63,413 bases of DNA, taken from NCBI GenBank assembly GCA_937973685.1, contig CALJKJ010000012.1:1-63413 (forward strand), given 5' to 3'. The translations under genes were made by a program, and so were the position numbers. This stretch comes from an uncultured Flavobacteriales bacterium. Lineage in GTDB: Bacteria > Bacteroidota > Bacteroidia > Flavobacteriales_D > Crocinitomicaceae. Positions 42,264-51,650 of the stretch are shown here, one piece after another; the first letter of the stretch is position 1, and each line of letters opens with the position of its first letter. The notes under the pieces were generated by a model that was not told the DNA's origin, searched no databases, and saw only the letters and a list, made by a program, of their open reading frames with translations.

Positions 42264-43991
42264 TTAAAAATAGGCAACATAACCGAAATGTATCTTGGAA
42301 TCACGAAATAATATGGGATTATTTAATTGTTTCCCCAAAGCATAGGTGATCGAAAACAAGCCAATGTTTGTTCCAAAGGTTAATCCAGCACCAAATCCCA
42401 TCGGATGATCGGACACGTAATTAGATGTGTTGCGTTCGTACCACGATTGGTCAAAGAATGCAAAGAAATAGGAGTTCAAATCGAGTAAAAAACGTGCTTC
42501 GAGCGTACCTGTTACTTTTGAAGTTGCCAATAATTCATCTTCCAAAAATCCCCGTTGTTGCGTGTTCCCACCAAAACGAAGCAATTCATTTTGCTGGATT
42601 GTTTGCGCATTAAAACCTTCTGCCGATACGCCAGTTTTAAGCACTATTCGTTTTGAAAGCGATGCGTACCAATCCATTGACACTTTTGCCGTATAAATGA
42701 CAGAATTTGAAACGATGCTGTCTTTGGTTAATTTTCGTGTTCCAGCTGTGGCTTCTATTAACCAGATGAAACCAGCACGAGGATTGGGCAAATAATCGAT
42801 TGTTTGATGCGCAATTGCCAATCCATATTGATTGCTTTTCACCGATCCGACAAGTGGGTTTGTTTGATTTCCTAAAAGCGAAGATTGGTAATTGCGGTAA
42901 AATCCTTTTAAGGTATTGCCTTTTGAAACAAAGTAACTCACACCGAATCCTGTTTTCAATTCTAGAAATGTAGAATCCCGTTTGAATAACTGAAATTGAC
43001 CATCAATTCCAAATGGTGTTTGTAAAAAATAAGGAACATTGGTTTGTAATCGAAGTTGTGGACTACCCGGAGCGATTGATTTCCAATTCAATTCCATCAA
43101 TTCTCCTTTTTTAAAAGCATTCTGAAGTTTCAACCGCAAATCGCCAGTTAATTGATACGATAAAGTAACTGGATTTTGTTGCAAACCAACGGTACCGTTA
43201 AACGACGATACGGGTCTGCTTTCGAGGTAGAGGAACAATTGAACTCCTTCAGGAGTAAATAACAATTCGTGCGCTTTGGTTTCTTTTAAATACGTTAATT
43301 GTTTGAGACGAAGCGCAACCAAATCATCCACTTGTTGACTAAACCACTCACCTTCGTGAACTCCTATATAAGCTGCGATAAATTTCGGTGACAATTTCAC
43401 CGAATTGCCAATCACTTCAATACTCGTCCACTTCAAGCGAAGGTTCGGGATGATTTTCAAACGCGTTTTCAACTGTTTGTTTTCATAACTCAATCCTTCA
43501 AACCCAACTTGCGCAAATGGATAACCATTGTTTTCTAATTTTTCAAGTACTGTTTCGATAAGAGCGGTTATTTTATCTGGATCAGCCTTTTCTTGTTTAA
43601 ATGCTTTACTTGGTAATCCGAGGGAAGCGAGTATCGCTGCGGTCTCTTCGTTAATGTCAATTTGGATGTTTGATATCTTCTCGCCAAGATTTCCAAACAC
43701 AATTGTATTGGAACTGTCTTTCGGAATAATTGAATCAATCGAAAATGCAAAATAACCTTTTTTGTATGCACTTAGCTGCATTGTTTTGAGTTGATCTTGC
43801 AGTTGCTTTTCGTTAGTGTATTGAAATGTTGATGGAAAGAGGCGTTCACTACCAGGAATGTCGATACGCGCGTTTTTTTGGCTCAATCCTGTTGCAGCGA
43901 AAAAAAAAACAACGAAAAAAAACACGTAACCAAAGCTGTGCGATACAGTTATACGAGTAGTTTTAGGACGAAATAATTCTTTCAAAAGCAA
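42264..43991 (-). CDS. BamA/TamA-like outer-membrane protein (POTRA plus D15 barrel)
   Basis: A 575-residue protein. A hydrophobic signal segment (YVFFFVVFFFAATGLSQ), POTRA-like region (about 40-250; LEKLENNGYPFAQVGFEGLS, and the next unit starting WTSIEVIGNSVKLS), then a 16-strand-type barrel with the D15 ending NIGLFSITYALGKQLNNPI...FGYVAYF. It is shorter than BamA (about 800) and so may be a TamA-like or specialised insertion factor. It begins its operon with rmuC downstream. No obvious promoter was identified. Confidence 0.82.
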   Translation of the reverse strand: MLLKELFRPKTTRITVSHSFGYVFFFVVFFFAATGLSQKNARIDIPGSERLFPSTFQYTNEKQLQDQLKTMQLSAYKKGYFAFSIDSIIPKDSSNTIVFGNLGEKISNIQIDINEETAAILASLGLPSKAFKQEKADPDKITALIETVLEKLENNGYPFAQVGFEGLSYENKQLKTRLKIIPNLRLKWTSIEVIGNSVKLSPKFIAAYIGVHEGEWFSQQVDDLVALRLKQLTYLKETKAHELLFTPEGVQLFLYLESRPVSSFNGTVGLQQNPVTLSYQLTGDLRLKLQNAFKKGELMELNWKSIAPGSPQLRLQTNVPYFLQTPFGIDGQFQLFKRDSTFLELKTGFGVSYFVSKGNTLKGFYRNYQSSLLGNQTNPLVGSVKSNQYGLAIAHQTIDYLPNPRAGFIWLIEATAGTRKLTKDSIVSNSVIYTAKVSMDWYASLSKRIVLKTGVSAEGFNAQTIQQNELLRFGGNTQQRGFLEDELLATSKVTGTLEARFLLDLNSYFFAFFDQSWYERNTSNYVSDHPMGFGAGLTFGTNIGLFSITYALGKQLNNPILFRDSKIHFGYVAYF

Positions 43992-44031
43992 AATGTGAAT
44001 AATATCTTGTTATTAGTAACGCTAAAAATAA

Positions 44032-44039
44032 TAGTTTTG
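44032..44039 (+). promoter_or_regulatory. Putative -7 element of the 47-residue lipoprotein gene
   Basis: TAGTTTTG is an exact match to TAnnTTTG, with TTG at 44007-44009 (22-nt spacer). The predicted leader is about 36 nt. Confidence 0.5.
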
Positions 44040-44080
44040 TATCCTAGATAGCAATTCGTTGAATTAAAAAACAAACAATT

Positions 44081-44224
44081 ATGAAAAATAGATTTTTTGC
44101 ACTTACAGCTTTCGCAGCATTACTTGCTTTATTAGCAACTTCTTGTGGATCATCTCAAGGTGGTCACTGTGATGCTTACGGGAGCGTAGATCAAATTGAA
44201 AACAACGATCTTGCCTCAAAGTAA
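44081..44224 (+). CDS. 47-residue lipoprotein of unknown function
   Basis: Starts MKNRFFALTAFAALLALL and has a lipobox ATSCGSS, so Cys22 should be lipidated, leaving only about 26 mature residues. The mature part contains a GGHCDAYG motif and ends ENNDLASK. It has its own promoter-like -7 box upstream and a canonical terminator 24 bp downstream, so it looks like a compact monocistronic gene rather than chance. I believe similar short lipoproteins with HCDAYG occur in other Bacteroidota but cannot verify it. The extra cysteine and histidine could bind metal or form a disulfide. Confidence 0.8.
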   Translation: MKNRFFALTAFAALLALLATSCGSSQGGHCDAYGSVDQIENNDLASK

Positions 44225-44247
44225 TTAACAGTTGAAACTAACAAACC

Positions 44248-44275
44248 AAAAGTCTCCTGTGTGAGGCTTTTTTTT
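44248..44275 (+). terminator. Terminator of the small lipoprotein gene
   Basis: AAAGTCTC (44249-44256), loop CTGTGT, GAGGCTTT (44263-44270), then a T-run. Stem and loop resemble the gap terminator at 37399-37427. Confidence 0.85.
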
Positions 44276-44279
44276 GTGC

Positions 44280-45011
44280 TTATTTTTTCGGACGTAATAC
44301 AAAATTTTGTCCCAAGTATACTTTCCGAACTTGCTCGTCAGCAGCTAATTCTTCTGCCGTTCCCGATTTTAAGATGTTTCCTTCGAACAACAAATATGCG
44401 CGATCTGTAATTGAAAGTGTTTCTTGCACGTTGTGGTCGGTTATCAAAATTCCAATATTTTTTTTACGTAAATCAGATACAATACTTTGTATGTCTTCAA
44501 CTGCGATAGGGTCAACACCTGCAAATGGTTCGTCAAGTAGTACAAATTTTGGATTGGTAGCTAGTGCACGTGCAATTTCTGTTCTTCGTTTTTCACCTCC
44601 GGATAAGCGATTCCCTAAATTTTTTCGCACTTTGGTCAAGTTGAATTCTTCCAACAATTGCTCCAAACGCTCTTTTCGTTCCGGCTTTGATAAATCTGTC
44701 ATTTCTAAAATTGACAAGATATTATCTTCAACAGATAGTTTTCTGAATACAGAAACTTCTTGTGGTAAATAACCAATTCCTAACTGCGACCGCTTGAACA
44801 TCGGGTAATGTGTGATCTCGGTATCGTCCAAAAAAACGGTTCCTGAATCTGGCTTTACTAATCCAACCATCATGTAAAAGGAAGTTGTTTTTCCTGCTCC
44901 ATTTGGACCCAATAAACCAACAATTTCACCTTGGTTCACTTCAATGGAAACTCCTTGGACAACGCCACGACCTTTGTAAGTCTTCTTGATATTTTCTGTG
45001 TATAGTTTCAC
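44280..45011 (-). CDS. lptB: LPS export ABC transporter ATPase LptB
   Basis: A 243-residue ATPase that powers extraction of lipopolysaccharide from the inner membrane through LptBFGC. Walker A GPNGAGKT (35-42), signature LSGGEKRRTEIARAL, Walker B FVLLDEPFAGVDP, and the LptB-typical ITDHNVQETL and IGYLPQEVSVFRKLS. I chose the GTG start (VKLYTENI) because the only upstream alternative is a TTG; this start lies 15 bp after the stop of the DUF5686 gene. lptF/G are not in the window. Confidence 0.93.
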   Translation of the reverse strand: MKLYTENIKKTYKGRGVVQGVSIEVNQGEIVGLLGPNGAGKTTSFYMMVGLVKPDSGTVFLDDTEITHYPMFKRSQLGIGYLPQEVSVFRKLSVEDNILSILEMTDLSKPERKERLEQLLEEFNLTKVRKNLGNRLSGGEKRRTEIARALATNPKFVLLDEPFAGVDPIAVEDIQSIVSDLRKKNIGILITDHNVQETLSITDRAYLLFEGNILKSGTAEELAADEQVRKVYLGQNFVLRPKK

Positions 45012-45026
45012 GGAATAAAAGTACAA

Positions 45027-47486
45027 TTAAAAATTAAGTGACCAACGCGCCCGAATTCCTAAAGGAGGTATGCCAGTATCTAAATGTGTCGCTCTCCAAA
45101 CCAAATCTACCCGTCCAACTTTGAAAATATTTTCAATACCAACGCCAATTTCAACATATGGAACACCGCCAAATGATTTTGTAAACGTAGGAATCAACAT
45201 GGCTGCTTCGTGTCGTTTGCTGATTGTTCCGTAGGTAAATCGTGCAGTAGAAACCAAGCGCCATTTCAACTTTTTCACCAAAGGAATGCGGTCGAATAAC
45301 AAACCTTGCCAATGCTGTTCTAAAAATCCACCCACGTATTTATCGGATATAAATTCAAAATAACTCATGCGATTAAACGAATTCGTATACAACCAATAGG
45401 ATTGACTTCCTTCGTGAACTTTTAAAAATGGATATGCTGCAATACCACTAACTACTCCCGCGTTAAATCCATAACGTAAACGACCAATAGGTCCAAGATT
45501 ACGCGTGTGGTCCATTAAAAACTCAATTTTTTGATAATCGTAGTCACTGCCAAACACACCTTTTATTCCGAAAATCCCTTGAATAGAGAAAATTGGATAT
45601 TTGGAAACAAGTGCTGTACGATCAAAAGCTCCTGATACAAATTCCTCGTTTTTACACCACCTAAAGCGGATTGTTGCCTCAGCTGATTGCACTTTGGAAA
45701 TCGTAATTAATTGATTGTTTTCATCGTATTTTTGATAATTTGCTAAACCAAGTGGCGTGTATTCTTTCCATTCGAAGCCCCCAAAAACAATGATGTCTTT
45801 TCCCAAGTCTTTTTCTAAATTAATTCCGATTTTATCGACAAATGTCAATTTATCCAATGGTCCTGTTCGAAAAAGTGAACCAAAAGTTGATCCAATTGCT
45901 GCAGCTGTAGCAGATAAACCGAGTTGTTCAATGTCGTAACTGTAGTAAGTCGACAGCATTCCGCGTTTTTTCGGAGTAATGTTGTAGCGAGCTGTCAAGG
46001 CATATTTGAAGCGCTCATCCCCAAAACCATAAAACAATCTTCCACCGAGCTCAATTCGTCTTGAAAATTTATTTGATGTGCGTACTGCTAAACCTGTTCG
46101 AAAACTTTCTACAGGATTAAATGAAGCTAAAGTATGTAGCGAACCAATTTCAACTTTCCCTATTGGATAGTAGCCAGTTGACAACATATAGGTTGTGTTT
46201 TTCAAGAAACTAAAGAATGGATCTTTGTTCAAGGAATCAACCATTTGATTGATACCAATTTCTTGTTCGTTTAGTGCTTTGTGCCGATGTTTGTTCCAGT
46301 AGGCTGTGTCACGCTTATCTGCACCTTCTTCAAACGACACTGTACTGGTGCTTTGATAAAATTCATCAGGATATTTCTCATTGATACTAAAGTTACGACG
46401 TGAACTGTATTTACGGCCATAAAAACCATATAATTCAGTCCCTTTCGTAATTTTTAAATCGATAATCATTTTTTCTTCTGTCAACATCCATACTTCTGGC
46501 TGCACCATGTCAAAGTGATGTTCCATGTACAAATCTTGAACGTAATTGATGTTTGCCCATGGAGAAATTGTTGCTTTGAATTCTTTGACAGCATACGTCG
46601 TATCATGAATCCAAAGTTCTCCTTGAAAGGTCATGTCACCTGTTCGTTTTGGTCGAAACGTCAATTTGTAGCACCATTGGTTATCAATAAATTGCGAATC
46701 GGACAAGAAGAATTTATAGTAAAAGCGTGCATTGTTTGCTATGGGACTAACAAATGATTTTTGAAACAATTCAATGTAGTTGTCATACACATTGAAATCA
46801 AGGTACATTTCACCTAAAAATTGATTCAACTGAATGTTTTCTATCCCAGAAATACGAGTAGCAGCAACAACCTCTTTCTTTTTCTTGGGATTGTTTTTAT
46901 AGTTGAATTGAGAAATGTTTTCACTCAAAATGACAGGTAAAAATTGGCCGCCTTTATCTGTTGAATCGAGGTAATTCATAACAAGATCCAAGCGTTTTAC
47001 AAAACCACGGTCTTTGAATTTATCACCAATATTATTAACGTCAACTTGCAGCTTATTATACAATTCGTATCCGTAAGCATTCAATTTTGCTTTATTGTTC
47101 GCATCTTTATTTGCTATAACTCGTTTCAGAAGGATCTCTGTTGGAGACTCATCTGGTGGTCGAATGACAACTTCATCAATATCATTTTCATTCAAAACTA
47201 AATAACACGAAACCGTCTGAGCAACATCTTTTTTTACAGCGATTGTTTGAATGCGGTACTCGTAAAGAAAAAACACAAGGCTGTCAGAGGCGTAGTAAGT
47301 GGTTAAATTAAAATGTCCTGTACTATCTGAAACAGTTCCAATTTTTGTGTTTTTAAAATTGATGCGGACACCAGGTAATCCGATATTGGAACCTTTTTCA
47401 TATACAAATCCGCTAACAGAGGTTTGCTGTGCTGAAAGCAACAAACAAAATAGAAGCGAAAAGAGCGACAGTACTACTTTCATCAT
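45027..47486 (-). CDS. DUF5686/CarboxypepD_reg outer-membrane-associated protein
   Basis: About 819 residues: signal peptide (VVLSLFSLLFCLLLSAQ), a CarboxypepD_reg-like domain (about 22-100; GLPGVRINFKNTKIGTVSDS), then the DUF5686 region (about 110-819) with LTFRPKRTGDMTFQGELWI and a barrel-like C terminus ending IRARWSLNF, a typical outer-membrane terminal strand. The function of the family is unknown. It directly precedes lptB on the same strand, suggesting envelope biogenesis. Two adjacent ATGs precede the signal peptide; I used the first of them. Confidence 0.82.
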   Translation of the reverse strand: MMKVVLSLFSLLFCLLLSAQQTSVSGFVYEKGSNIGLPGVRINFKNTKIGTVSDSTGHFNLTTYYASDSLVFFLYEYRIQTIAVKKDVAQTVSCYLVLNENDIDEVVIRPPDESPTEILLKRVIANKDANNKAKLNAYGYELYNKLQVDVNNIGDKFKDRGFVKRLDLVMNYLDSTDKGGQFLPVILSENISQFNYKNNPKKKKEVVAATRISGIENIQLNQFLGEMYLDFNVYDNYIELFQKSFVSPIANNARFYYKFFLSDSQFIDNQWCYKLTFRPKRTGDMTFQGELWIHDTTYAVKEFKATISPWANINYVQDLYMEHHFDMVQPEVWMLTEEKMIIDLKITKGTELYGFYGRKYSSRRNFSINEKYPDEFYQSTSTVSFEEGADKRDTAYWNKHRHKALNEQEIGINQMVDSLNKDPFFSFLKNTTYMLSTGYYPIGKVEIGSLHTLASFNPVESFRTGLAVRTSNKFSRRIELGGRLFYGFGDERFKYALTARYNITPKKRGMLSTYYSYDIEQLGLSATAAAIGSTFGSLFRTGPLDKLTFVDKIGINLEKDLGKDIIVFGGFEWKEYTPLGLANYQKYDENNQLITISKVQSAEATIRFRWCKNEEFVSGAFDRTALVSKYPIFSIQGIFGIKGVFGSDYDYQKIEFLMDHTRNLGPIGRLRYGFNAGVVSGIAAYPFLKVHEGSQSYWLYTNSFNRMSYFEFISDKYVGGFLEQHWQGLLFDRIPLVKKLKWRLVSTARFTYGTISKRHEAAMLIPTFTKSFGGVPYVEIGVGIENIFKVGRVDLVWRATHLDTGIPPLGIRARWSLNF

Positions 47487-47515
47487 AAGCATTTTAAAGA
47501 TAACAAAAAAAGTGT

Positions 47516-48304
47516 TTATGATTGTTTATTGCGTGATTTTTCGACACGTTTCACAACAATAATCCCTATTTCATATAACAAAACAATTGGAATAGAAACA
47601 ATGATTTGAGAAACCATATCTGGCGGTGTAATGATAGCTGCTAGAATCAATACACCTACAATTGCATGTTTGCGGTATTTTTTCAAAAAGCCAGATGAAA
47701 CTAGACCAATTTTACCCATAATGTATGCTACGACAGGTAATAAGAAGAATAATCCGGAATAAAAGACAGTTGACAAAATTGTACTCATGTACGAGTTAAT
47801 CAAGAAGTCGTTTTGTATGTCCGCAGTTATTTTATAAGTTCCAAAAAACTGAATACTCATTGGTGCAACAATGAAATATCCGAAAAGGATACCCAAAAAG
47901 AAAAGAATACTCACATAAAAAACGATGCCTTTTACCATGTTTCGTTCGTTTACTTTCAAACCTGGTTTGACAAAAGACCATAATTGATAAAAAATATATG
48001 GGAAAGCCACAACAACAGCACCTAAAAAGCTCATCCAAAGTGCATAGGCAAATTGCCCACCTACTTGGTTGGAAATTATTTTCACTGGAATTTCTTCCAC
48101 GCACATGAAGTTGAGGGTTTGGCAAAAGAACTTAAAGGTAAAAAAGTCGGGTTTGCTCATCGAAAGGAAAATGTTTTTCATTATCCAATCCTGATTCCAC
48201 CACAAAACAACCGTTAGTGCTAACACTACAACGGCAGATCTTACTAATCGCCATCTTAATTCCTCCAAGTGTTGGAGAAAAGACATTTTATTTTCTTCTT
48301 CCAT
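47516..48304 (-). CDS. tatC: Twin-arginine translocase subunit TatC
   Basis: A 262-residue inner-membrane protein that recognises twin-arginine signal peptides. MSFLQHLEELRWRLVRS is the conserved cytoplasmic N terminus, six helices follow, with WSFVKPGLKVNERN (TatC signature) and FEL/YSGLFFLLPVVAYIMGKIGLV later. Length and topology are normal; the C-terminal tail is short and basic (VVKRVEKSRNKQS). It is first in the tatC-DUF5686-lptB direction with a 29-bp gap. tatA is not in the window. Confidence 0.95.
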   Translation of the reverse strand: MEEENKMSFLQHLEELRWRLVRSAVVVLALTVVLWWNQDWIMKNIFLSMSKPDFFTFKFFCQTLNFMCVEEIPVKIISNQVGGQFAYALWMSFLGAVVVAFPYIFYQLWSFVKPGLKVNERNMVKGIVFYVSILFFLGILFGYFIVAPMSIQFFGTYKITADIQNDFLINSYMSTILSTVFYSGLFFLLPVVAYIMGKIGLVSSGFLKKYRKHAIVGVLILAAIITPPDMVSQIIVSIPIVLLYEIGIIVVKRVEKSRNKQS

Positions 48305-48313
48305 GATGTGCTA

Positions 48314-48321
48314 CAAAAGTA
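48314..48321 (-). promoter_or_regulatory. Putative -7 element of tatC
   Basis: Minus-strand TACTTTTG ends 9 nt before the tatC ATG, so the leader would be about 3 nt. There is no -33 TTG at the usual distance. Confidence 0.4.
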
Positions 48322-48491
48322 ACGATTTGAGAAATTAAAACGACCTAAAATGGAAAGAATACTTGTGAAATAAAGTTTTTTGACTTAATTTAGTAACAAT
48401 ACCGTCATTTGGACATTTTCTCTCGGTTTTCAGCGTAAAATTGTTTAATTTCGGTAACCAATTATGAATAACACAAAAATTACACAGACCT

Positions 48492-50672
48492 ATGGAGCAA
48501 TATGACCTTAAAGGAGCACTCCGGAAGTTTTTTGGATTCGATCATTTCAAAGGCAGTCAAGAAGCCATCATTACCAATGTGTTGAACAAACAGAATACAT
48601 TTGTAATAATGCCGACTGGCGGAGGAAAATCACTTTGTTACCAACTTCCAGCATTGTTGTCTGAGGGAACAGCTATTGTCGTTTCGCCGCTCATCGCTTT
48701 GATGAAAAATCAAGTTGATGCCATCAGAAATGTGAGTGATCACAATTCAGTTGCACATTTTTTGAACTCATCGTTGAGTAAAACTGAAATCAACAAAGTC
48801 AAAGAGGACATTCTTGCGGGTAAAACAAAATTACTGTATGTCGCTCCTGAATCCTTAACAAAACAAGAAAACATTGATTTCTTGACTTCTGTTCCAATTT
48901 CGTTTTTCGCTATCGATGAAGCGCATTGTATTTCTGAATGGGGACACGATTTCCGTCCAGAATACCGCCGTTTGCGTGAGATTTTTGAAATGATTTCGAA
49001 TGTACCGATTATCGCATTAACGGCAACAGCAACACCAAAAGTACAAGCGGATATTCAGAAAAACCTCAACATGGTGGACGCGACCTTGTTCAAGTCTTCG
49101 TTTAATAGGGATAACTTATATTACGAAATCAGACCAAAGAACAACGTTGAAAAAGAAATTATTCGCTACATCAGAGCCCGCGCTGGTAAATCGGGCATCA
49201 TCTATTGTTTGTCGCGTAAAAAAGTAGAAGAGCTTGCTGAATTATTGCAAGTAAACGGCATTAATGCCTTGGCTTATCATGCAGGTCTTGATGCGACAAC
49301 ACGTGCGCGTCACCAAGATATGTTTTTGATGGAAGAAGTCGAAGTGATTGTCGCAACCATTGCTTTTGGAATGGGAATAGATAAACCAGATGTTCGCTTC
49401 GTGATTCACCACGATATTCCAAAATCACTTGAAAGTTACTACCAAGAAACCGGTAGAGCTGGCCGTGATGGTGGAGTAGGTGAATGCGTTACCTTTTACA
49501 GTTACAAAGACATTGAAAAACTGGAGAAATTCTTACAAGGAAAACCAGTTGCGGAACAAGAAATCGGGAAACAACTACTCAGTGAAATCGTTTCTTATTC
49601 CGAAACATCTGTTTGTCGTAGAAAATTTATTTTACATTATTTCGGCGAAGTCTTTGATGAGAAAGGATGTCATGAAATGTGTGATAATTGCAAACACCCT
49701 CGTGAACGTCTTGAAGGCAAAGAATTTGTCCACCAACTATTACAAGTTGTTGATATTCTCCAAGAACAACAAAAATCGAAACATATTTGTGCCTTTTTAT
49801 CTGGAGGTGTAACAGCGGAAATCAAAAGTTACCGCCATGATCAACATCCTAAGTTTGGTATTGGTAAAGAAAAAGACGAACATTTTTGGAATGCTGTTAT
49901 TCGCCAAACGGTTGTAGCAGGATTACTTTACAAAGATATTGAAACATACGGGACACTTAAATTCACAGACGAAGGTCGTGCGTTTTTAGCGCAACCAAAA
50001 GATTTCATCTTGTTAAAGCAACACGATTTTTCGATTGCTGAAGAGGATGATTCATTCGTTTCTGCAGGAAAAGGTGGCGCTTTTGATGAAGTATTGTATG
50101 ATTTACTTGTTGACTTACGCAAATCAATTTCAAAGCAAAACAATATTCCTCCATTCGTTATTTTCCAAGAACCTTCGTTAAAGGAAATGAGTTTTCAATA
50201 CCCCATTACAATTGATGAGTTGACAAACTGTCAAGGTGTTGGTACTGGAAAAGCTCAACGTTATGGTGCTCCTTTTATTGAATTAATAAAAGCTTATGTC
50301 GAGGAAAATGACATCGAAAGACCGCAAGACTTGGTTGTCAAATCGTTGGTCAACAAATCCGGTTTAAAAGTGCAATTGATTCAAAACATCGATAGAAAAT
50401 TGCCGTTGGAAGATATCGGACGCGCTCAAGGAAAAACGATGGACGAAGTCATTGAAGAAATCGAAGCAATTGTTTCATCTGGCACACGCGTTAACATCAA
50501 TTATTACATCGATGACATCCTTGATCCAGAAAATCAAGAAGAAATCTATGAATACTTTTCAGAAGCGGACACAGATGATCTAAAAACAGCTTATCACGAA
50601 TTGGATGGTGATTATTCGGAAGAAGAATTGCGCTTGATGCGCATCAAATTCATGAGTGAAATGGCGAATTAA
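48492..50672 (+). CDS. recQ: ATP-dependent DNA helicase RecQ
   Basis: A 726-residue 3'-5' helicase for recombination and fork repair. Walker A TGGGKS (42-47), DEAHCISEWGHDFRPEY, SAT-like ALTATATPKV, motif V-VI GMGIDKPDVRFVIHHD and YQETGRAGRDG. The RQC zinc site is present as CRRKF...CHEMCDNC. A winged-helix and an HRDC-like region follow (IDELTNCQGVGTGKAQRYG), then an acidic helical tail. The 187 bp between it and tatC holds both promoters; for recQ only an imperfect TAATTTCG is seen. Confidence 0.95.
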   Translation: MEQYDLKGALRKFFGFDHFKGSQEAIITNVLNKQNTFVIMPTGGGKSLCYQLPALLSEGTAIVVSPLIALMKNQVDAIRNVSDHNSVAHFLNSSLSKTEINKVKEDILAGKTKLLYVAPESLTKQENIDFLTSVPISFFAIDEAHCISEWGHDFRPEYRRLREIFEMISNVPIIALTATATPKVQADIQKNLNMVDATLFKSSFNRDNLYYEIRPKNNVEKEIIRYIRARAGKSGIIYCLSRKKVEELAELLQVNGINALAYHAGLDATTRARHQDMFLMEEVEVIVATIAFGMGIDKPDVRFVIHHDIPKSLESYYQETGRAGRDGGVGECVTFYSYKDIEKLEKFLQGKPVAEQEIGKQLLSEIVSYSETSVCRRKFILHYFGEVFDEKGCHEMCDNCKHPRERLEGKEFVHQLLQVVDILQEQQKSKHICAFLSGGVTAEIKSYRHDQHPKFGIGKEKDEHFWNAVIRQTVVAGLLYKDIETYGTLKFTDEGRAFLAQPKDFILLKQHDFSIAEEDDSFVSAGKGGAFDEVLYDLLVDLRKSISKQNNIPPFVIFQEPSLKEMSFQYPITIDELTNCQGVGTGKAQRYGAPFIELIKAYVEENDIERPQDLVVKSLVNKSGLKVQLIQNIDRKLPLEDIGRAQGKTMDEVIEEIEAIVSSGTRVNINYYIDDILDPENQEEIYEYFSEADTDDLKTAYHELDGDYSEEELRLMRIKFMSEMAN

Positions 50673-50694
50673 TAGTCAACTTCGCAACAGAACA

Positions 50695-50726
50695 TAAAAA
50701 AAGGGAATCATTTGATTCCCTTTTTT
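50695..50726. terminator. Bidirectional terminator between recQ and thyA
   Basis: AAAAGGGAATC pairs with GATTCCCTTTT (loop ATTT, 50710-50713), with A and T tracts on both sides. Confidence 0.88.
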
Positions 50727-50746
50727 GTTTTTGCTTTTATTGTTGT

Positions 50747-51541
50747 TTACACCGCAACCGCACCTTTGATGTGTGGATGTGGATCGTAGTTTACGAGTTC
50801 AAAATCAGCGATAGTGAACCCGAAAATATCGGTAACTGCTGGATTAATTTTCATTGTGGGCAATGGTCTAAAATCACGTGTCAATTGAAGTTTGACTTGT
50901 TCCAAGTGATTGGTGTAAATGTGCGCATCGCCAAACGTGTGAATAAATTCACCTGGTTGAAGGTCACAAACTTGCGCAATCATCATTGTCAACAACGCAT
51001 ACGATGCAATGTTAAATGGAACACCCAAAAATGTATCTGCTGAACGTTGGTAAAGTTGACAACTTAACTTTCCATCAGCAACATAGAATTGAAACATTGT
51101 GTGACAAGGAGGAAGTGCCATTTCGTCAACATAAGCCACATTCCATGCACTAACAAGCAAGCGACGTGAATTTGGATTGTTTTTGATTTGATCAATTAAT
51201 TGAGATATTTGGTCTATTTTTCTGCCGTCAGGAGTCGGCCATGAACGCCATTGGTAACCGTAAACAGGACCTAAATCGCCATTTTCATCTGCCCATTCAT
51301 CCCAAATCGACACATTGTTTTCTTTCAAGTATTGAATATTCGTTTCACCTTTCAGAAACCACAACAACTCATGAATGATAGAGCGTAAATGCAATTTCTT
51401 GGTTGTAAGTGCAGGAAAACCCTCCGCTAAATCAAAACGCATTTGATAACCAAACGTAGAAATTGTTCCAGTCCCCGTTCTGTCACCTTTGAAGGTGCCG
51501 TTATCCAAAATGTGTGTCAATAAATCGTGGTATTGTTTCAT
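50747..51541 (-). CDS. thyA: Thymidylate synthase
   Basis: A 264-residue enzyme that methylates dUMP to dTMP with methylenetetrahydrofolate. With the start MKQYHDLLTH the length equals that of E. coli ThyA. Signatures: DRTGTGTISTFGYQMRFDL, catalytic cysteine in ALPPCHTMFQFYV (about 146), CQLYQRSADTFLGVPFNIASY (described in part) and the C-terminal YDPHPHIKGAVAV. A longer upstream reading adds six residues overlapping the divergent gene's reading. No folate reductase (folA) gene follows in this window. Confidence 0.97.
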   Translation of the reverse strand: MKQYHDLLTHILDNGTFKGDRTGTGTISTFGYQMRFDLAEGFPALTTKKLHLRSIIHELLWFLKGETNIQYLKENNVSIWDEWADENGDLGPVYGYQWRSWPTPDGRKIDQISQLIDQIKNNPNSRRLLVSAWNVAYVDEMALPPCHTMFQFYVADGKLSCQLYQRSADTFLGVPFNIASYALLTMMIAQVCDLQPGEFIHTFGDAHIYTNHLEQVKLQLTRDFRPLPTMKINPAVTDIFGFTIADFELVNYDPHPHIKGAVAV

Positions 51542-51638
51542 CTTACTGAATTTATTCAATCAATTTTCTAAATTAGTGATTATTCTTTTTCTTCAATTAA
51601 TTTGGTTAATAAGTTGTGTGTTTTGTGAATCCTTTTTA

Positions 51639-51646
51639 TACATTTG
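51639..51646 (+). promoter_or_regulatory. Putative -7 element abutting the start of the small secreted protein gene
   Basis: TACATTTG ends 4 nt before ATG at 51651, again predicting a leaderless or near-leaderless mRNA. TTG at 51614-51616 gives a 22-nt spacer. Confidence 0.45.
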
Positions 51647-51650
51647 CTTC

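Noticed and set aside
37399..44275. Similar terminator hairpins (gap and small lipoprotein, both with a GTCTCCTGTG core) as a dispersed element
   Set aside because: Similarity is limited to a short stem-loop and can arise by convergence; flanks are unrelated.
51489..51650. A longer N-terminal start for the small secreted protein overlapping thyA
   Set aside because: It would add 54-56 residues including a second hydrophobic stretch and run into the thyA start; the signal peptide starts at the later ATG, next to a promoter box.
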